Source: Terriglobia bacterium
GTDB taxonomy: Bacteria > Acidobacteriota > Terriglobia > JAIQFV01
Direction: 5' to 3'
DNA: 64,000 nucleotides
Assembly (NCBI GenBank): GCA_028716525.1
Contig: JAQUPQ010000021.1
Span: 1 to 64,000 of the forward strand
A program made the position numbers and the translations under genes. Of this stretch, positions 51,766-61,503 are shown in pieces; the first letter of the stretch is position 1; the number at the start of each line of letters is the position of its first letter. The notes under the pieces are model-generated. The model made no database searches, was not told the origin of the DNA, and saw only the letters and a program-made list of their open reading frames with translations.

Positions 51766-52569
51766 TCAACCCTCCGATTTCTTGGATTCTCCTGCGGCCG
51801 CCGGGCGGGCGCCGGAACGTTGGGGCCGCGGAAACGGCAGCACCGTCAAAGGCCGGGCATGCCCTTGATGACAATCCATGCAAGTGATCGCGGAGCCATC
51901 CTTCTTGACCAGTCCTTGAGTGAATTGTGCAAACATGAAGCGGGCGATCTGCTTGCGCGGCGTTTCCTCTTCAGGATCGCTGGTATGGCAATAGTCGCAT
52001 TTCACGCCCAAGGCCTTGGAAAAGGCGTTCATCACATCCAGCATGTTGTCGCGGGTGATGGTCTTTAATTGGCGATGCGAATTCGCCGTGTTGACGGCGT
52101 TTTCAAAGGGGCGGCTGCGCAAAAAGTTGGCCTGGCCCATGTGACAATCATTGCATGTCAATGCCGTCCCATCTTTATGCTTAAGGCCCATCACATAATC
52201 ACGCAACATAAGCCGCGCCGTGCTTTTGCGTGGCGTCAACTGCGAGAAAGGATTGACATGGCAGTAACTGCACTCCACACCCAGCGCCGCGGCCATGGCG
52301 CGCATTTGTTGGATCACTTGCGGCATCGGCATGTCTTTGAGGAGTTGAAGATCCTTGGGCTCCGGCAGCGCCTGACGCCCTGGCGCCGCAGCAGCATTAG
52401 GTGGCGGGGTCTTCTGGTCCTCCGGTTTGGTTTGCGGCGCCGGGGTCGATCCCTGCATAGCCGGAATCCAGGATAGATGTAAGGGCTGTTCCGCCCTGGC
52501 GATGAAAACATAAAGTAGCGCGGCACAACCTACCAACATGATTGACAGCGCTCTCATGAGAGCGTGCAT
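51766..52569 (-). CDS. Tetrahaem cytochrome c, reaction-centre-cytochrome-like, with internal duplication
   Basis: The protein has 267 residues from the ATG at 52569, which has GGGAGGG 6 bases upstream. A signal peptide (about 8-26) is followed by a Pro-rich linker and four CxxCH haem sites: C100-H104, C139-H143, C191-H195 and C230-H234. The sites lie in two halves of the same form, LGVECSYCH...LTCNDCH and LGVKCDYCH...ITCMDCH, so the protein arose by duplication of a two-haem unit of the photosynthetic reaction-centre cytochrome c type. It is a periplasmic electron carrier. No oxidase or reductase gene is adjacent. Confidence 0.88.
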   Translation of the reverse strand: MHALMRALSIMLVGCAALLYVFIARAEQPLHLSWIPAMQGSTPAPQTKPEDQKTPPPNAAAAPGRQALPEPKDLQLLKDMPMPQVIQQMRAMAAALGVECSYCHVNPFSQLTPRKSTARLMLRDYVMGLKHKDGTALTCNDCHMGQANFLRSRPFENAVNTANSHRQLKTITRDNMLDVMNAFSKALGVKCDYCHTSDPEEETPRKQIARFMFAQFTQGLVKKDGSAITCMDCHQGHARPLTVLPFPRPQRSGARPAAAGESKKSEG

Positions 52570-52693
52570 AGTTTCCCTCCCTGGGAAAATTGACCCGCTG
52601 TTCAATTTGGAATAGAACTGAAAAGGCATTATATGGATTCCAATAGTTCGAAGCAACTGCAGGAATCCACGAACTGCCAGGAGATGGGGACCC

Positions 52694-53206
52694 TCAAGAT
52701 GAATTCTCGTCTTCCGGCGGAGTCGGCTCTGCTGAATTCCCGTTGTTCAGCTCTCGAAGTACTTTCAATTTGGCCTCGATGAGCTCGCTGTGGCGGAGAC
52801 CGACGAGGCTGGAAAGCTTGTGAATTAAATTGTCTTCCTGCATCTCCAACTTGCCGTCGTCGTAAATGATCTTCCACATCATCTCGACCAAATCTCTCTT
52901 TTGTTCGAGAGAGAAATTCTCGCCGATGAAATGGGTAAATTGCCACAATTCCACCGCCTGGCGCCGAACCTGATCGGCCAGCTCGAGCAGTTCTTCGGCG
53001 GCGGTTTCTGATAAACGGGCCCGACTCTCGACAAATTCCAGCAAGCGGGCCCGATCTTCAGGGGACAACGCGTCATCGGCATAGGCGACTTCCAGCAGGA
53101 CGACGCACACGGCAATTTCCAAAGCGTCCGCCCGGGAACTCCAGGGCGAACCGGATTCCCCGGGAACCGACAGGCTCGTCAACACACGCCGAATGGAATC
53201 AAACAC
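52694..53206 (-). CDS. TerB-like (DjlA-N type) helical protein
   Basis: The protein has 170 residues. The TerB fold is visible as seven helices with acidic metal-binding residues: LLEVAYADDALSPEDRARL in the first half and KIIYDDGKLEMQEDNLIHKL in the second, a duplicated pattern of the family. TerB-like proteins are linked to tellurite and stress responses and to DjlA co-chaperones. No ter operon is near, so the role is open. It lies 124 bp upstream of the tetrahaem cytochrome gene on the same strand. Confidence 0.78.
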   Translation of the reverse strand: MFDSIRRVLTSLSVPGESGSPWSSRADALEIAVCVVLLEVAYADDALSPEDRARLLEFVESRARLSETAAEELLELADQVRRQAVELWQFTHFIGENFSLEQKRDLVEMMWKIIYDDGKLEMQEDNLIHKLSSLVGLRHSELIEAKLKVLRELNNGNSAEPTPPEDENSS

Positions 53207-53452
53207 CGCCGCCCTTCCTTGAGATCAAAAGTCTTATGATAAAGACAGGCACTATAACACACCGCCGGACTCTTGATAAATTCCGCTTCAAAGCGCAGAA
53301 TATCTTCGTTTAAGGAATAGCAAATTCCTGATAAAAGAAACGGTGCGCAACCGTTGGGAATTCAGCCAGGCCCCTGGAGGGCTTGCAGGGCATTGTGCAA
53401 TCCCAAAAGATGAATGCCTGTCAATTACATTAAATTCAAGGAGCCTTCATTC

Positions 53453-54157
53453 ATGAAGAGAAGCTTTGCGTTGATCGCTGCGATTTTAGTGTTGTCGTTA
53501 TTCACAAAAACCTTCGCTCAGGCGCCGACGGTTGCAAATGCCCGGACGCTGGACACTTCGGAGGCCCTGGCATTGAAAACACCCGACAAATCCCAAGTCG
53601 TCATCGAAACCAATCTGGGAACCATGACCATGCAGCTCTACGGAAAAGCCGCGCCAAAGATGGTGGCGCATTTCAAGAAGTTGGTGGGCGAGGGATTTTA
53701 CAACGGCTTGAAATTCCACCGCGTTATTCCCGGTTTCATGATTCAGGGGGGCGACTACATGAGCAAATTCCCCGACAAATCCAAATGGGGAATGGGCCGT
53801 CCCAATGAAGAGAAGATTCCAGCAGAATTTCACGCGGATCTTCATCACATTCCGGGGACCGTGGCGGCCGCTCGAACCTCCGATCCCAACAGCGCCTCGA
53901 CGCAATTTTATATCTGTGTGGGTACTCCCAGTCACTTGGATGGACAATACACCATTTTCGGGCAGCTGGTCGACGGGGCCTCGCTGGCCGTTGCCAAGAA
54001 GATATCTGAAGTTCAACGGGACCCGTCGGACCATCCGCTGACTGATGTCGTGATGAAGCGTGTCTATCTGAAGGGACCGAAGAGCGCGATCCCCACTCAC
54101 ACCACCAAGAGCGGGGCCTCCAGTAAGAGTAAGACCTCCTCGGCGACCAAGAAGTAG
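53453..54157 (+). CDS. Secreted cyclophilin-type peptidyl-prolyl isomerase
   Basis: The protein has 234 residues from the ATG at 53453, with AAGGAG about 11 bases upstream. A signal peptide (about 3-22, then TFAQA) is followed by a cyclophilin domain (about 45-205). The active-site Arg/Phe motif is FHRVIPGFMIQGGD; other hallmarks are FYICVG and LDGQYTIFGQL. The tail is Ser/Thr/Lys-rich. It assists folding of exported proteins. The reading frame upstream of the ATG is less likely to be translated. Confidence 0.9.
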   Translation: MKRSFALIAAILVLSLFTKTFAQAPTVANARTLDTSEALALKTPDKSQVVIETNLGTMTMQLYGKAAPKMVAHFKKLVGEGFYNGLKFHRVIPGFMIQGGDYMSKFPDKSKWGMGRPNEEKIPAEFHADLHHIPGTVAAARTSDPNSASTQFYICVGTPSHLDGQYTIFGQLVDGASLAVAKKISEVQRDPSDHPLTDVVMKRVYLKGPKSAIPTHTTKSGASSKSKTSSATKK

Positions 54158-54262
54158 TTGTGAAAAGCGGGTAGGGTTGGCAACGGCTGAAGCGAGACTG
54201 TCTCCGCGCTGCATGGAGGGAAGTCGCGGTAACAATTCCAAGCCCCTATGGGGAGGGTCGTC

Positions 54263-54847
54263 ATGATCAGGACGCGAGCAATGTATCGGGCGGCGGGTCT
54301 CGTGGCGCTATGTTTCTCTGTGGTTCTTTTGGCCCACGATCCGCGCACCACATCAAAAGATTTCGCCACTTCGCTGCTGGTGGGTGGCGAAGGGAAAGTC
54401 GAGATCACATACAAAGGGATGCACTGGAATGGGCCGAACTATGAGCGGGCCATGTCCACCGAAGCCTATCGAAATAGCTTGAACAAGAACGTGTGGAGTG
54501 CCATCGGCAAGGCCCATTTGGATTTTGACATTCAGGTCGGCGATCAACCGGTTCCCAAAGGCGATTACGCTTTTGGAATCCTTCTGGAGCCGGGTCGAAA
54601 ATTCAGTCTTTCGTTTTCCAATGCCGCTCACCAGGTTGTGGTGCCGCTGGATACCACTTTCGATAACCCCGATCATCCCTACCTGTCTATCGACCTTTAT
54701 CCTGTGGATGCCATGGACAAGCCGGAGCTGTACACATTCGAAGCGCGCTGCGGACAGTTCCGTGGAGTCCAAATGATCACAGTCATGAATCTGTTGCCCC
54801 ACGAACACACGAAGCAGGACAAGAAGTCGACCGGGCACTCAAAGTAA
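54263..54847 (+). CDS. Secreted DUF2911-like protein
   Basis: The protein has 194 residues from the ATG at 54263, which has GGGAGGG 7 bases upstream. After an export signal (about 7-24) the mature part has KVEITYKGMHWNGP, VWSAIGKAHLDFDIQVGD and VPKGDYAFGILLEPGRKFSL. This order resembles the GKxLPAGxYSLF pattern of DUF2911-type proteins. The function of that family is unknown. It lies between a secreted cyclophilin and a secreted protease gene, all on the same strand. Confidence 0.55.
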   Translation: MIRTRAMYRAAGLVALCFSVVLLAHDPRTTSKDFATSLLVGGEGKVEITYKGMHWNGPNYERAMSTEAYRNSLNKNVWSAIGKAHLDFDIQVGDQPVPKGDYAFGILLEPGRKFSLSFSNAAHQVVVPLDTTFDNPDHPYLSIDLYPVDAMDKPELYTFEARCGQFRGVQMITVMNLLPHEHTKQDKKSTGHSK

Positions 54848-54868
54848 TCCGGGCTGAATTAAGATTTT

Positions 54869-57800
54869 ATGAAACATCGAAGAAGTTTGATGGCCAATAG
54901 GTTGGGGAAATTCCTTTTCGTCGGTTTTTGGTTGCTGTCGTCACTTTTCTGCATCCCTTTTTGGTCCGCCTCAAGTCCCCATTCAGAAATTACATTTAAT
55001 GCCCAAGCCTCTTCCATCCGAATAGCGTCTTTGAACCGCGCTCTCTATTCCTACCAGATCCTGGACTTGAATCTCGAGGAAATTTCAAGCAGCGTTCAAT
55101 CCACCCGCCGCTTGACAGTTCAGATCGATGGGACGGTCTGCGACTTGATCCTGGAAGCCAGTAACCTCTGGACTCCCGAATCACGTTGGACTGAAACCAC
55201 ACCTTTTGGGGTCTTTGAACTTCCCCCACCCCCGGTGACGACTTACAAAGGATATGTCGATGGTGATTCGACGAGTCAAGTCCGCCTCACCATCCAGCCC
55301 GATCTTTTCATGGGTTACATCCGGCGAGGTGACGATTATCTGTTCATCGATCCTCTTTCCAAATATTCGTTTGGGAGTTCTCCCCGACAAGTGGTGGCCT
55401 ATCACGAACGTGACATTCGACCGGAATTTCAGGCCCTTTGCGGGACCGGTCCGCTGCACGATATCGCGCGGCACTTGCGCCCCACTTTGCCTTCAGCCGC
55501 CAAGAGCAATCCTCGGCCGGCTGCGATTCTGCGCTTATTGAAGGTCGCCACGGATGCCGACTTTGAATTCTTCCAGGTCCACGGGTCGTCCAGTAACTCT
55601 TATATTGCGGGAATCATGAACCAAGTGAATGGGATTTATGCTTCCGATCTGAACCTGAATGTGGCCATCACCTTCCAAAATGTTTACACGACTCCTTTGA
55701 ACCCATACACATCCACCGATGCCAACACGCTTTTGGATCAATTTGTGGCTCATTGGAGTTCCAACACTTTGGTAGTGCGGGACGTCGCTCATCTTTTTAC
55801 CGGAAAAACTCTGAATAGCAACATCGTAGGAATCGCCTATGTGGGTTCCGCGTGCGATCCATCTTTTGAATATGGGGTCACCTCGGACACGACACCGTTC
55901 ACTCTGAAGGTGGCGGCGCATGAGATTGGACACAACCTCGGCGCAGAGCACGATGATCAATCTCCTCCGCCGATCCTGAGTTGCCCCGGCAATGGATTTT
56001 TGATGTGTTCAGCCATCCAGCCGGCAGGCCCGAATAATTTTTCTTCCAAGTCTCAAGACGCCGTTTCGAGTTTTGTCGTCTCGGTGGCCAATGCGGCATG
56101 TCTCGCTGCCATCGCCGGAACCCCCGCCGTTAGTACCGCGCCGCCGGGAAATGTGATGGCAACTTCTGCAACGCTAAGTGCCGCGGTGAATCCGAATGGC
56201 ACAGCAACCTCGGTGTATCTCCAATGGGGTACCACGACCGCATACGGCAATGTCACACCGCAGCAATCGATCGGCTCAGGAACCAGTGACGTGCAGGTCG
56301 CCTTTGGACTGTCCGGTTTGACTCAAAACACCGACTACCATTTTCAAATTGTGGCTACCAATGCGGCGGGTACTGCATTCGGAGGCGACTCCTCGTTTTC
56401 CACGCTGCAGTGCAACTACTCGACCAACATCTCCCAGCAGTCATTTCCTATGTCGGGAGGATCCGGAAATGTTTCAGTGGGGACATCCGTTTCAGATTGC
56501 CCATGGAACGCCAGCAGTGATGCCTCCTGGGTGACGTTCAGCCCTACAGCATTCGGCACCGGCAACTCCACCATCACTTTTTCGCTGGGCACGAACAATT
56601 CTCTGGGAGCCCGGTCGGCCCAGGTGAATCTTGCCGGGACAACCTTTGCGATCCTTCAAATTGGAACGGGATCGTTGGGATTTGATGCCACGATACCTGC
56701 TTCCCGCCTGCTTCATAAAACCTCAAACGGAGCCAGCAATCTGGCGGTCGATCATGGAATATTACTATCCACTCTTCTGCCTCCGCCTGCGGCGCTGGCC
56801 ATCTTCTCGTTGACCCTTAATGGCGCACTCGTCTCTGAAGTCAGCATCCCGGCCACTGCCCTCTTGAACCAGACGCGGCTGTTTGTGGATTTTTCAAGTA
56901 CCACCAACAGCGGAGTTGCAGTGGCTAATACCGGAAGTTCCTCTCTCGTTTTGAGTCTGTCACTTCGCGGCCAAACGGGCGGATTAGTAAGCCTCGGCTC
57001 GCTCACACTGGGTCCCGGCGCACAGACTGCGAGATTTCTGAATGAACTGGGCTTGAGCAATCTAACAAGCCCCTTCCTGGGAACCCTGACCTTGTCGGGC
57101 AATGGTCCCTTTGCAGTAGTCAATCTTCGTTCCACTCTGAACGGTCGCGGGGATTCGATATTGAGCGCTTTGCCGGCAGTGGATTTTAACAACCTGCCGG
57201 CGGGCCCCATGGCGGTCTTTCCGCAAATCATTAATGGAGGCGGCTCGGCAACACAGATACTGTTGATGAATCCCTCGGATGTGCAATCCGGCAGTGGAAC
57301 CCTGGCCTTCTTCGATGACAATGGAAATCCATTGCCTTTGGACTTCGGGGGAAGCATCGGGACTCAAAGTACGCAGAACTATTCGATCGGCCCAAGCGCC
57401 ATGCAAAAAATCTCCACCACCGGCTTGGGACCTTTGGCCGTCGGGTATGTATTGATCACACCCGGCTCAGGACCGGCGCCCATCGGGAGCATTGTCTTCT
57501 CCATAAATGGAATCTCGGGAACTTCCTCACAAGTGGGAGTCTTGGCCGCCGTTCCGACCGTCACCGAGGAGGCGTTCATGCAGGTGGCATCATCTCCCCT
57601 CCGACGCAACACCGGCATCGCCCTGGTCAACAACAACACCTCAGGTACAAATGTCGGCCTGGTCCTGGCAGGGACAGATGGCAGTGTCCGGAACGGAACA
57701 ATAGTCATGGGACCGCATGGCCATTTTGCAAAGTTTATTAATGAAATTTTTCTCGACCTGCCGGCTGACTTTGAAGGCATCCTGCACATGACTTCGAGTT

Positions 57801-58042
57801 TTCCGGTGTGTCCGTTGATTCTGCGGCAAACCACAAACCAACGCGGCGAAACCCTGCTTTCGGCGATTCCCGCCAGCACCTCGATTCGCGCCCTCAACTA
57901 TCCTGTTGTGATTCCACAAATCGCCAATGGGGGTGGATATCAAACGGAATTCATTGTTTGGAATCCGTCCGTCACCGCCCTGCAATTACATCTTGATTTT
58001 CTCGACAGCAGCGGAGTGTTCGTAGCGCTCCCCTTGAATTGA
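54869..58042 (+). CDS. Large secreted metzincin metalloprotease (M12B/adamalysin-like) with BACON-type and C-terminal beta domains
   Basis: The protein has 1057 residues. A signal peptide (about 10-35) is followed by a propeptide-like part (about 40-215). The catalytic domain (about 220-410) has the zinc motif HEIGHNLGAEHD (351-362), matching the HExxHxxGxxHD of adamalysin-type metzincins. An FN3-like domain (about 430-510), a BACON-like domain with SDASWVTFSP (about 515-600) and a long C-terminal region of repeated beta segments (PQIxNGGG, LMNPS/VWNPS) complete it. It probably degrades extracellular protein. An ATG seven codons later (MANRLGK) is an alternative start. Confidence 0.87.
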   Translation: MKHRRSLMANRLGKFLFVGFWLLSSLFCIPFWSASSPHSEITFNAQASSIRIASLNRALYSYQILDLNLEEISSSVQSTRRLTVQIDGTVCDLILEASNLWTPESRWTETTPFGVFELPPPPVTTYKGYVDGDSTSQVRLTIQPDLFMGYIRRGDDYLFIDPLSKYSFGSSPRQVVAYHERDIRPEFQALCGTGPLHDIARHLRPTLPSAAKSNPRPAAILRLLKVATDADFEFFQVHGSSSNSYIAGIMNQVNGIYASDLNLNVAITFQNVYTTPLNPYTSTDANTLLDQFVAHWSSNTLVVRDVAHLFTGKTLNSNIVGIAYVGSACDPSFEYGVTSDTTPFTLKVAAHEIGHNLGAEHDDQSPPPILSCPGNGFLMCSAIQPAGPNNFSSKSQDAVSSFVVSVANAACLAAIAGTPAVSTAPPGNVMATSATLSAAVNPNGTATSVYLQWGTTTAYGNVTPQQSIGSGTSDVQVAFGLSGLTQNTDYHFQIVATNAAGTAFGGDSSFSTLQCNYSTNISQQSFPMSGGSGNVSVGTSVSDCPWNASSDASWVTFSPTAFGTGNSTITFSLGTNNSLGARSAQVNLAGTTFAILQIGTGSLGFDATIPASRLLHKTSNGASNLAVDHGILLSTLLPPPAALAIFSLTLNGALVSEVSIPATALLNQTRLFVDFSSTTNSGVAVANTGSSSLVLSLSLRGQTGGLVSLGSLTLGPGAQTARFLNELGLSNLTSPFLGTLTLSGNGPFAVVNLRSTLNGRGDSILSALPAVDFNNLPAGPMAVFPQIINGGGSATQILLMNPSDVQSGSGTLAFFDDNGNPLPLDFGGSIGTQSTQNYSIGPSAMQKISTTGLGPLAVGYVLITPGSGPAPIGSIVFSINGISGTSSQVGVLAAVPTVTEEAFMQVASSPLRRNTGIALVNNNTSGTNVGLVLAGTDGSVRNGTIVMGPHGHFAKFINEIFLDLPADFEGILHMTSSFPVCPLILRQTTNQRGETLLSAIPASTSIRALNYPVVIPQIANGGGYQTEFIVWNPSVTALQLHLDFLDSSGVFVALPLN

Positions 58043-58148
58043 GCCGGCCGTTTTCAAGCAGCAATGGGCCGGTTTGACAGACCCCTTCGCTTTCCTCTAA
58101 AATGGCGCGCTTGGAGAGCAATCAGATTAACAGAAGGTGTCGGCGGAT

Positions 58149-59259
58149 ATGATTGAAGAACTATCCCATGCATTTGAAAAGTTGAAGGTGCGAGTCCACG
58201 ACATCCGGAGCTTTCTTTGACGCCCCCGTCAAGCAGCGCGAAATTGAAGCGCTCGAAAAGCTGACCCATCAGCCCGATTTTTGGAACGACCAGAAAAACT
58301 CCCAGAGAATCCTTCAAAAACGAAAATGGCTTGAGAACCAGGTCGAAACCGATTCTCGCCTTGGCCGGAGTGTGGAAGACATCTCGGCGTACTTCGAGCT
58401 GGCCCGCGAAGGAGAATCTGTTGAAGGCGATATCCAGGCCGAACTCGGCCGGCTGGAAAGCTTTCTCGGCACCGTGGAGACCGAAAGCCTGCTGAACGGC
58501 GAAAACGACCATCTCAATGCCATCGTCACCATTCATCCCGGCGCCGGTGGGACGGAGTCACAGGACTGGGCCCAGATGTTGCTGCGGATGTATCTGCGAT
58601 GGGCCGAACGGCATGGTTTTCGGACGGAGATGCTGGATCTTCAGGACGGCGAAGAAGCGGGCATCAAGAGCGCCACCTTCACAGTGAATGGCGAGCATGC
58701 TTATGGTTTGCTGATGTCCGAAATCGGGGTTCATCGATTGGTGCGCATCTCGCCCTTTGATGCCAATAAACGCCGCCATACCTCATTTGCCTCGGTGTTC
58801 GTTTCCCCTGAAATTGACGAGTCCATCGAAATCAAGATCGAAGATAAAGATCTGCGGGTCGACACGTTTCGCTCCACGGGCGCGGGAGGACAACACGTCA
58901 ACACCACGGACTCCGCGGTTCGAATCACCCATATGCCCAGCGGTATCGTGGTCACTTGTCAAAACGAGCGCTCGCAACACAAGAACCGCGACGTGGCCTT
59001 CAAGGTTTTGAGATCGAAGCTTTACGAAGTGGAGCTCGAGAAACGCCGTCAGGAAAGTCAACGGCAGGAAGATGCCAAGTTGGACATTGATTTCGGGTCG
59101 CAAATTCGCAGCTACGTGTTACACCCCTACCGGCTGGTCAAGGATCACCGCACGAAATTTGAAGTGGGAGACGCCGACCGCGTGCTCGATGGCGATTTGG
59201 ATGGACTGATCAAAGCCTACCTGTTGGCCAAACGCGACCGCGGCTCCAAAGCGGCCTAA
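58149..59259 (+). CDS. prfB: Peptide chain release factor 2, with programmed +1 frameshift
   Basis: RF2 reads UGA and UAA and triggers release of the finished chain. The first reading frame starts at ATG 58149 and runs 23 codons to a TGA at 58218-58220 within CTTTGAC, the classical autoregulatory slip site, with GGAG a few bases before. Shifting +1 gives GAC at 58219, and the frame is open to 59259, for a protein of 369 residues, the usual RF2 length. In the main frame the SPF codon-recognition motif (RISPFDANKRR) and GAGGQHVN with the catalytic GGQ are present. RF2 shortage favours the shift and so restores RF2. Confidence 0.95.
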
Positions 59260-59313
59260 CCGGAACTGCGCGCACCAATTCCTAAACTTCTCCTGAGAAG
59301 AGGATGTTCGAAA

Positions 59314-60264
59314 GTGATACCCGCCGGCCAAGACGCCACCGAGAAAAAGAAGTCCGGATTTTTTTCCAGGCTCAAGAACGCGGTTGCAAAAACCCGCGAT
59401 GTTCTGAACACGCCGGTCGAAGAAATCTTCACTCTCAAGAAAGCCATCGACAAATCCACTTTGGAATCGCTGGAAATGGCGCTTCTGGGGGCCGACATCG
59501 GGCCGGCCACTACATCCCATCTTATTGAGAAGATCCGCGACCAGGCCAGCCGCCAGGGGCTGAAAGATGCGGCTGAGGTAAAATCTCTCATTCGAAATGA
59601 ACTGTTGAAAGTGGTGCGGGGAGAGACTGCTCATCCCGTTTCGTTAACTCAAAAACCGCACGTCATCATCATTGTCGGAGTCAATGGCGTGGGAAAAACC
59701 ACGACCATCGGCAAGCTCGCCAACCAGTTTCGGAGAGACGGAAGGTCGGTAAAAATCTGCGCTGCCGACACCTTTCGTGCGGCCGCCGTCGAGCAACTGG
59801 AAATATGGGGACAACGGGCCGGCGTGGAGATCGTCCGACAGAAGCACGGGGCCGATCCGTCGGCCGTTCTATTTGACGCCCTGAAGGCTTCCAAGGCCGC
59901 CCACACCGACGTGGTCATTGTCGACACGGCGGGCCGTCTTCACACCAAACATAATCTCATGCAGGAACTTGAGAAAATGCGGCGGATTGCAGCTCGCGAA
60001 GTGGAGGGCGCACCCCACGAAGTCTTGCTGGTCATCGATGCCGTCACCGGACAAAACGGTGTTCAACAAGCTCGTGAATTTACGAAGTCTGCGGGCGTGA
60101 CGGGCATTGTGCTTACCAAACTGGATGGTACCGCCAAAGGTGGAGTGGTGGTGGCCATTGCCAAAGAACTGAATATTCCAATTCAGTTTGTCGGTGTCGG
60201 CGAGAAAATTGACGATCTCATTCCCTTCGACGCTGAAGAGTTCGTCGACTCCCTGTTCGAATAA
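59314..60264 (+). CDS. ftsY: Signal recognition particle receptor FtsY
   Basis: FtsY docks SRP-bound ribosomes at the membrane. The protein has 316 residues from a GTG at 59314; the nearby ATG at 59304 is in another frame. A short basic N-terminus leads to the NG domain: helical N part (FFSRLKNAVAKTRDVL), G1 GVNGVGKTT, the insertion box DTFRAAAVEQL, DTAGR and TKLDGTAKGG. The long acidic A-domain of E. coli FtsY is absent. It lies 54 bp after prfB on the same strand. Confidence 0.95.
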   Translation: MIPAGQDATEKKKSGFFSRLKNAVAKTRDVLNTPVEEIFTLKKAIDKSTLESLEMALLGADIGPATTSHLIEKIRDQASRQGLKDAAEVKSLIRNELLKVVRGETAHPVSLTQKPHVIIIVGVNGVGKTTTIGKLANQFRRDGRSVKICAADTFRAAAVEQLEIWGQRAGVEIVRQKHGADPSAVLFDALKASKAAHTDVVIVDTAGRLHTKHNLMQELEKMRRIAAREVEGAPHEVLLVIDAVTGQNGVQQAREFTKSAGVTGIVLTKLDGTAKGGVVVAIAKELNIPIQFVGVGEKIDDLIPFDAEEFVDSLFE

Positions 60265-60341
60265 TGCATTCGGAAAGAAATCACCAGCGCCTCCGGAAAG
60301 GAAGCCGAAGGGTTTCTTCAAAATCTTAGACTCTAAACTCT

Positions 60342-61463
60342 ATGAACACCTCAGCTGACGACCTCACGTTTATGAAGAAAGCGCTGGAATTGGCCCGGCG
60401 AGGTATCGGTCAGGTGTCGCCGGGAGCACTTGTCGGCGCAGTCGTGGTAAAACATGGGGACATCGTTGGAGAGGGATTTTACCAGTATGATCGAAGGAAG
60501 CATGCAGAAGTAATTGCGGTCGAGAAAGCGGGAAGGAAGGCGGCTGGAGCCACTCTCTACCTCAATCTCGAACCTTGCTCCCACTTTGGAAGGACTCCGC
60601 CCTGCGCCGATTTTCTGATTCAAAACAAGATTCGCCGCGTGGTCTGCGCCATGAAAGATCCCAACCCGCTGGTTTCCGGAAAAGGATTCCAAAAGTTGCG
60701 GAAGGCCGGAATTCCTGTTGAAACGGGTCTGTTGGGCGACGAAGCCGCTCGACTCAACGAACAATTCGTCAAGCATGTTGCCACCGGCAAGCCCTTCGTG
60801 ACCCTGAAAACGGCCATGACACTGGATGGAAAGATCGCGTTTCCAAATCAGAAGCGCGGATCGATCACATGGATTACGGGAGAATCGGCGCGCCGGCGCG
60901 TCCATGACATTCGCCATGCTCACGATGCCATCCTTGTGGGTATTAACACTGTTTTGAAGGACGATCCGCAGCTCACCGATCGTTCCGGCCGACCCCGCCG
61001 ACGCCGTCTTCTTCGCGTGATCCTCGACGCCCAATTGCGTCTCCCCTTGCGCAGTCAGATTGTTCGGTCGGCCCACGAAGATGTTCTGGCTTTTTGTCAG
61101 ACCAGCGCCAAGAAATCGGCGGGCCCGGCATTGGCAAAACACGGAGTTGAAGTCGTGCCTTGTTTGAAGACAGGTCTTTCGACTTCGGCGAATTGGAACA
61201 ACATCTTGAAGGAACTCGGCAAAAGGCAAATTCAAAGCCTTCTGATTGAGGGTGGTGCGGCCACCAACAGTAGTGCACTCCGAGCTGGAGTGGTGGATAA
61301 ATTTCATTTTTTCATTGCCCCGAAGATTTTGAATGGACGAGACGCCGTGCCCGTGTTCGCGGAAGACCTTGGTCGATCTTCGCGAGTGCCGGCATCTGTG
61401 GACCTTTGGAGTATCGAATTCGTTGGCGAAGATTTGCTTGTGACAGCCTATGCCGTAAATTAG
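60342..61463 (+). CDS. ribD: Bifunctional riboflavin deaminase-reductase RibD
   Basis: RibD carries out the deamination and reduction steps after GTP cyclohydrolase II. The 373-residue protein has an N-terminal CDA-like deaminase domain with zinc residues H54, C79 and C88 in KHAEVIAVE and EPCSHFGRTPPC. The C-terminal reductase domain has KTAMTLDGKIA, DPQLTDR and IEGGAATN. The usual PNPxVG before the zinc site reads SPGALVG here, replacing the conserved Asn and second Pro. It heads a ribD-ribE-ribBA group; the last two are separated by a hairpin-rich gap. Confidence 0.93.
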   Translation: MNTSADDLTFMKKALELARRGIGQVSPGALVGAVVVKHGDIVGEGFYQYDRRKHAEVIAVEKAGRKAAGATLYLNLEPCSHFGRTPPCADFLIQNKIRRVVCAMKDPNPLVSGKGFQKLRKAGIPVETGLLGDEAARLNEQFVKHVATGKPFVTLKTAMTLDGKIAFPNQKRGSITWITGESARRRVHDIRHAHDAILVGINTVLKDDPQLTDRSGRPRRRRLLRVILDAQLRLPLRSQIVRSAHEDVLAFCQTSAKKSAGPALAKHGVEVVPCLKTGLSTSANWNNILKELGKRQIQSLLIEGGAATNSSALRAGVVDKFHFFIAPKILNGRDAVPVFAEDLGRSSRVPASVDLWSIEFVGEDLLVTAYAVN

Positions 61464-61503
61464 TCCGTGATATCGGCGACCCCATTTACAAAAGGAATGT
61501 TCT

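Noticed and set aside
58149-58220. prfB as a pseudogene with an early stop
   Set aside because: The stop is exactly in the CTTTGAC slip site used for RF2 autoregulation, and the +1 frame is intact.
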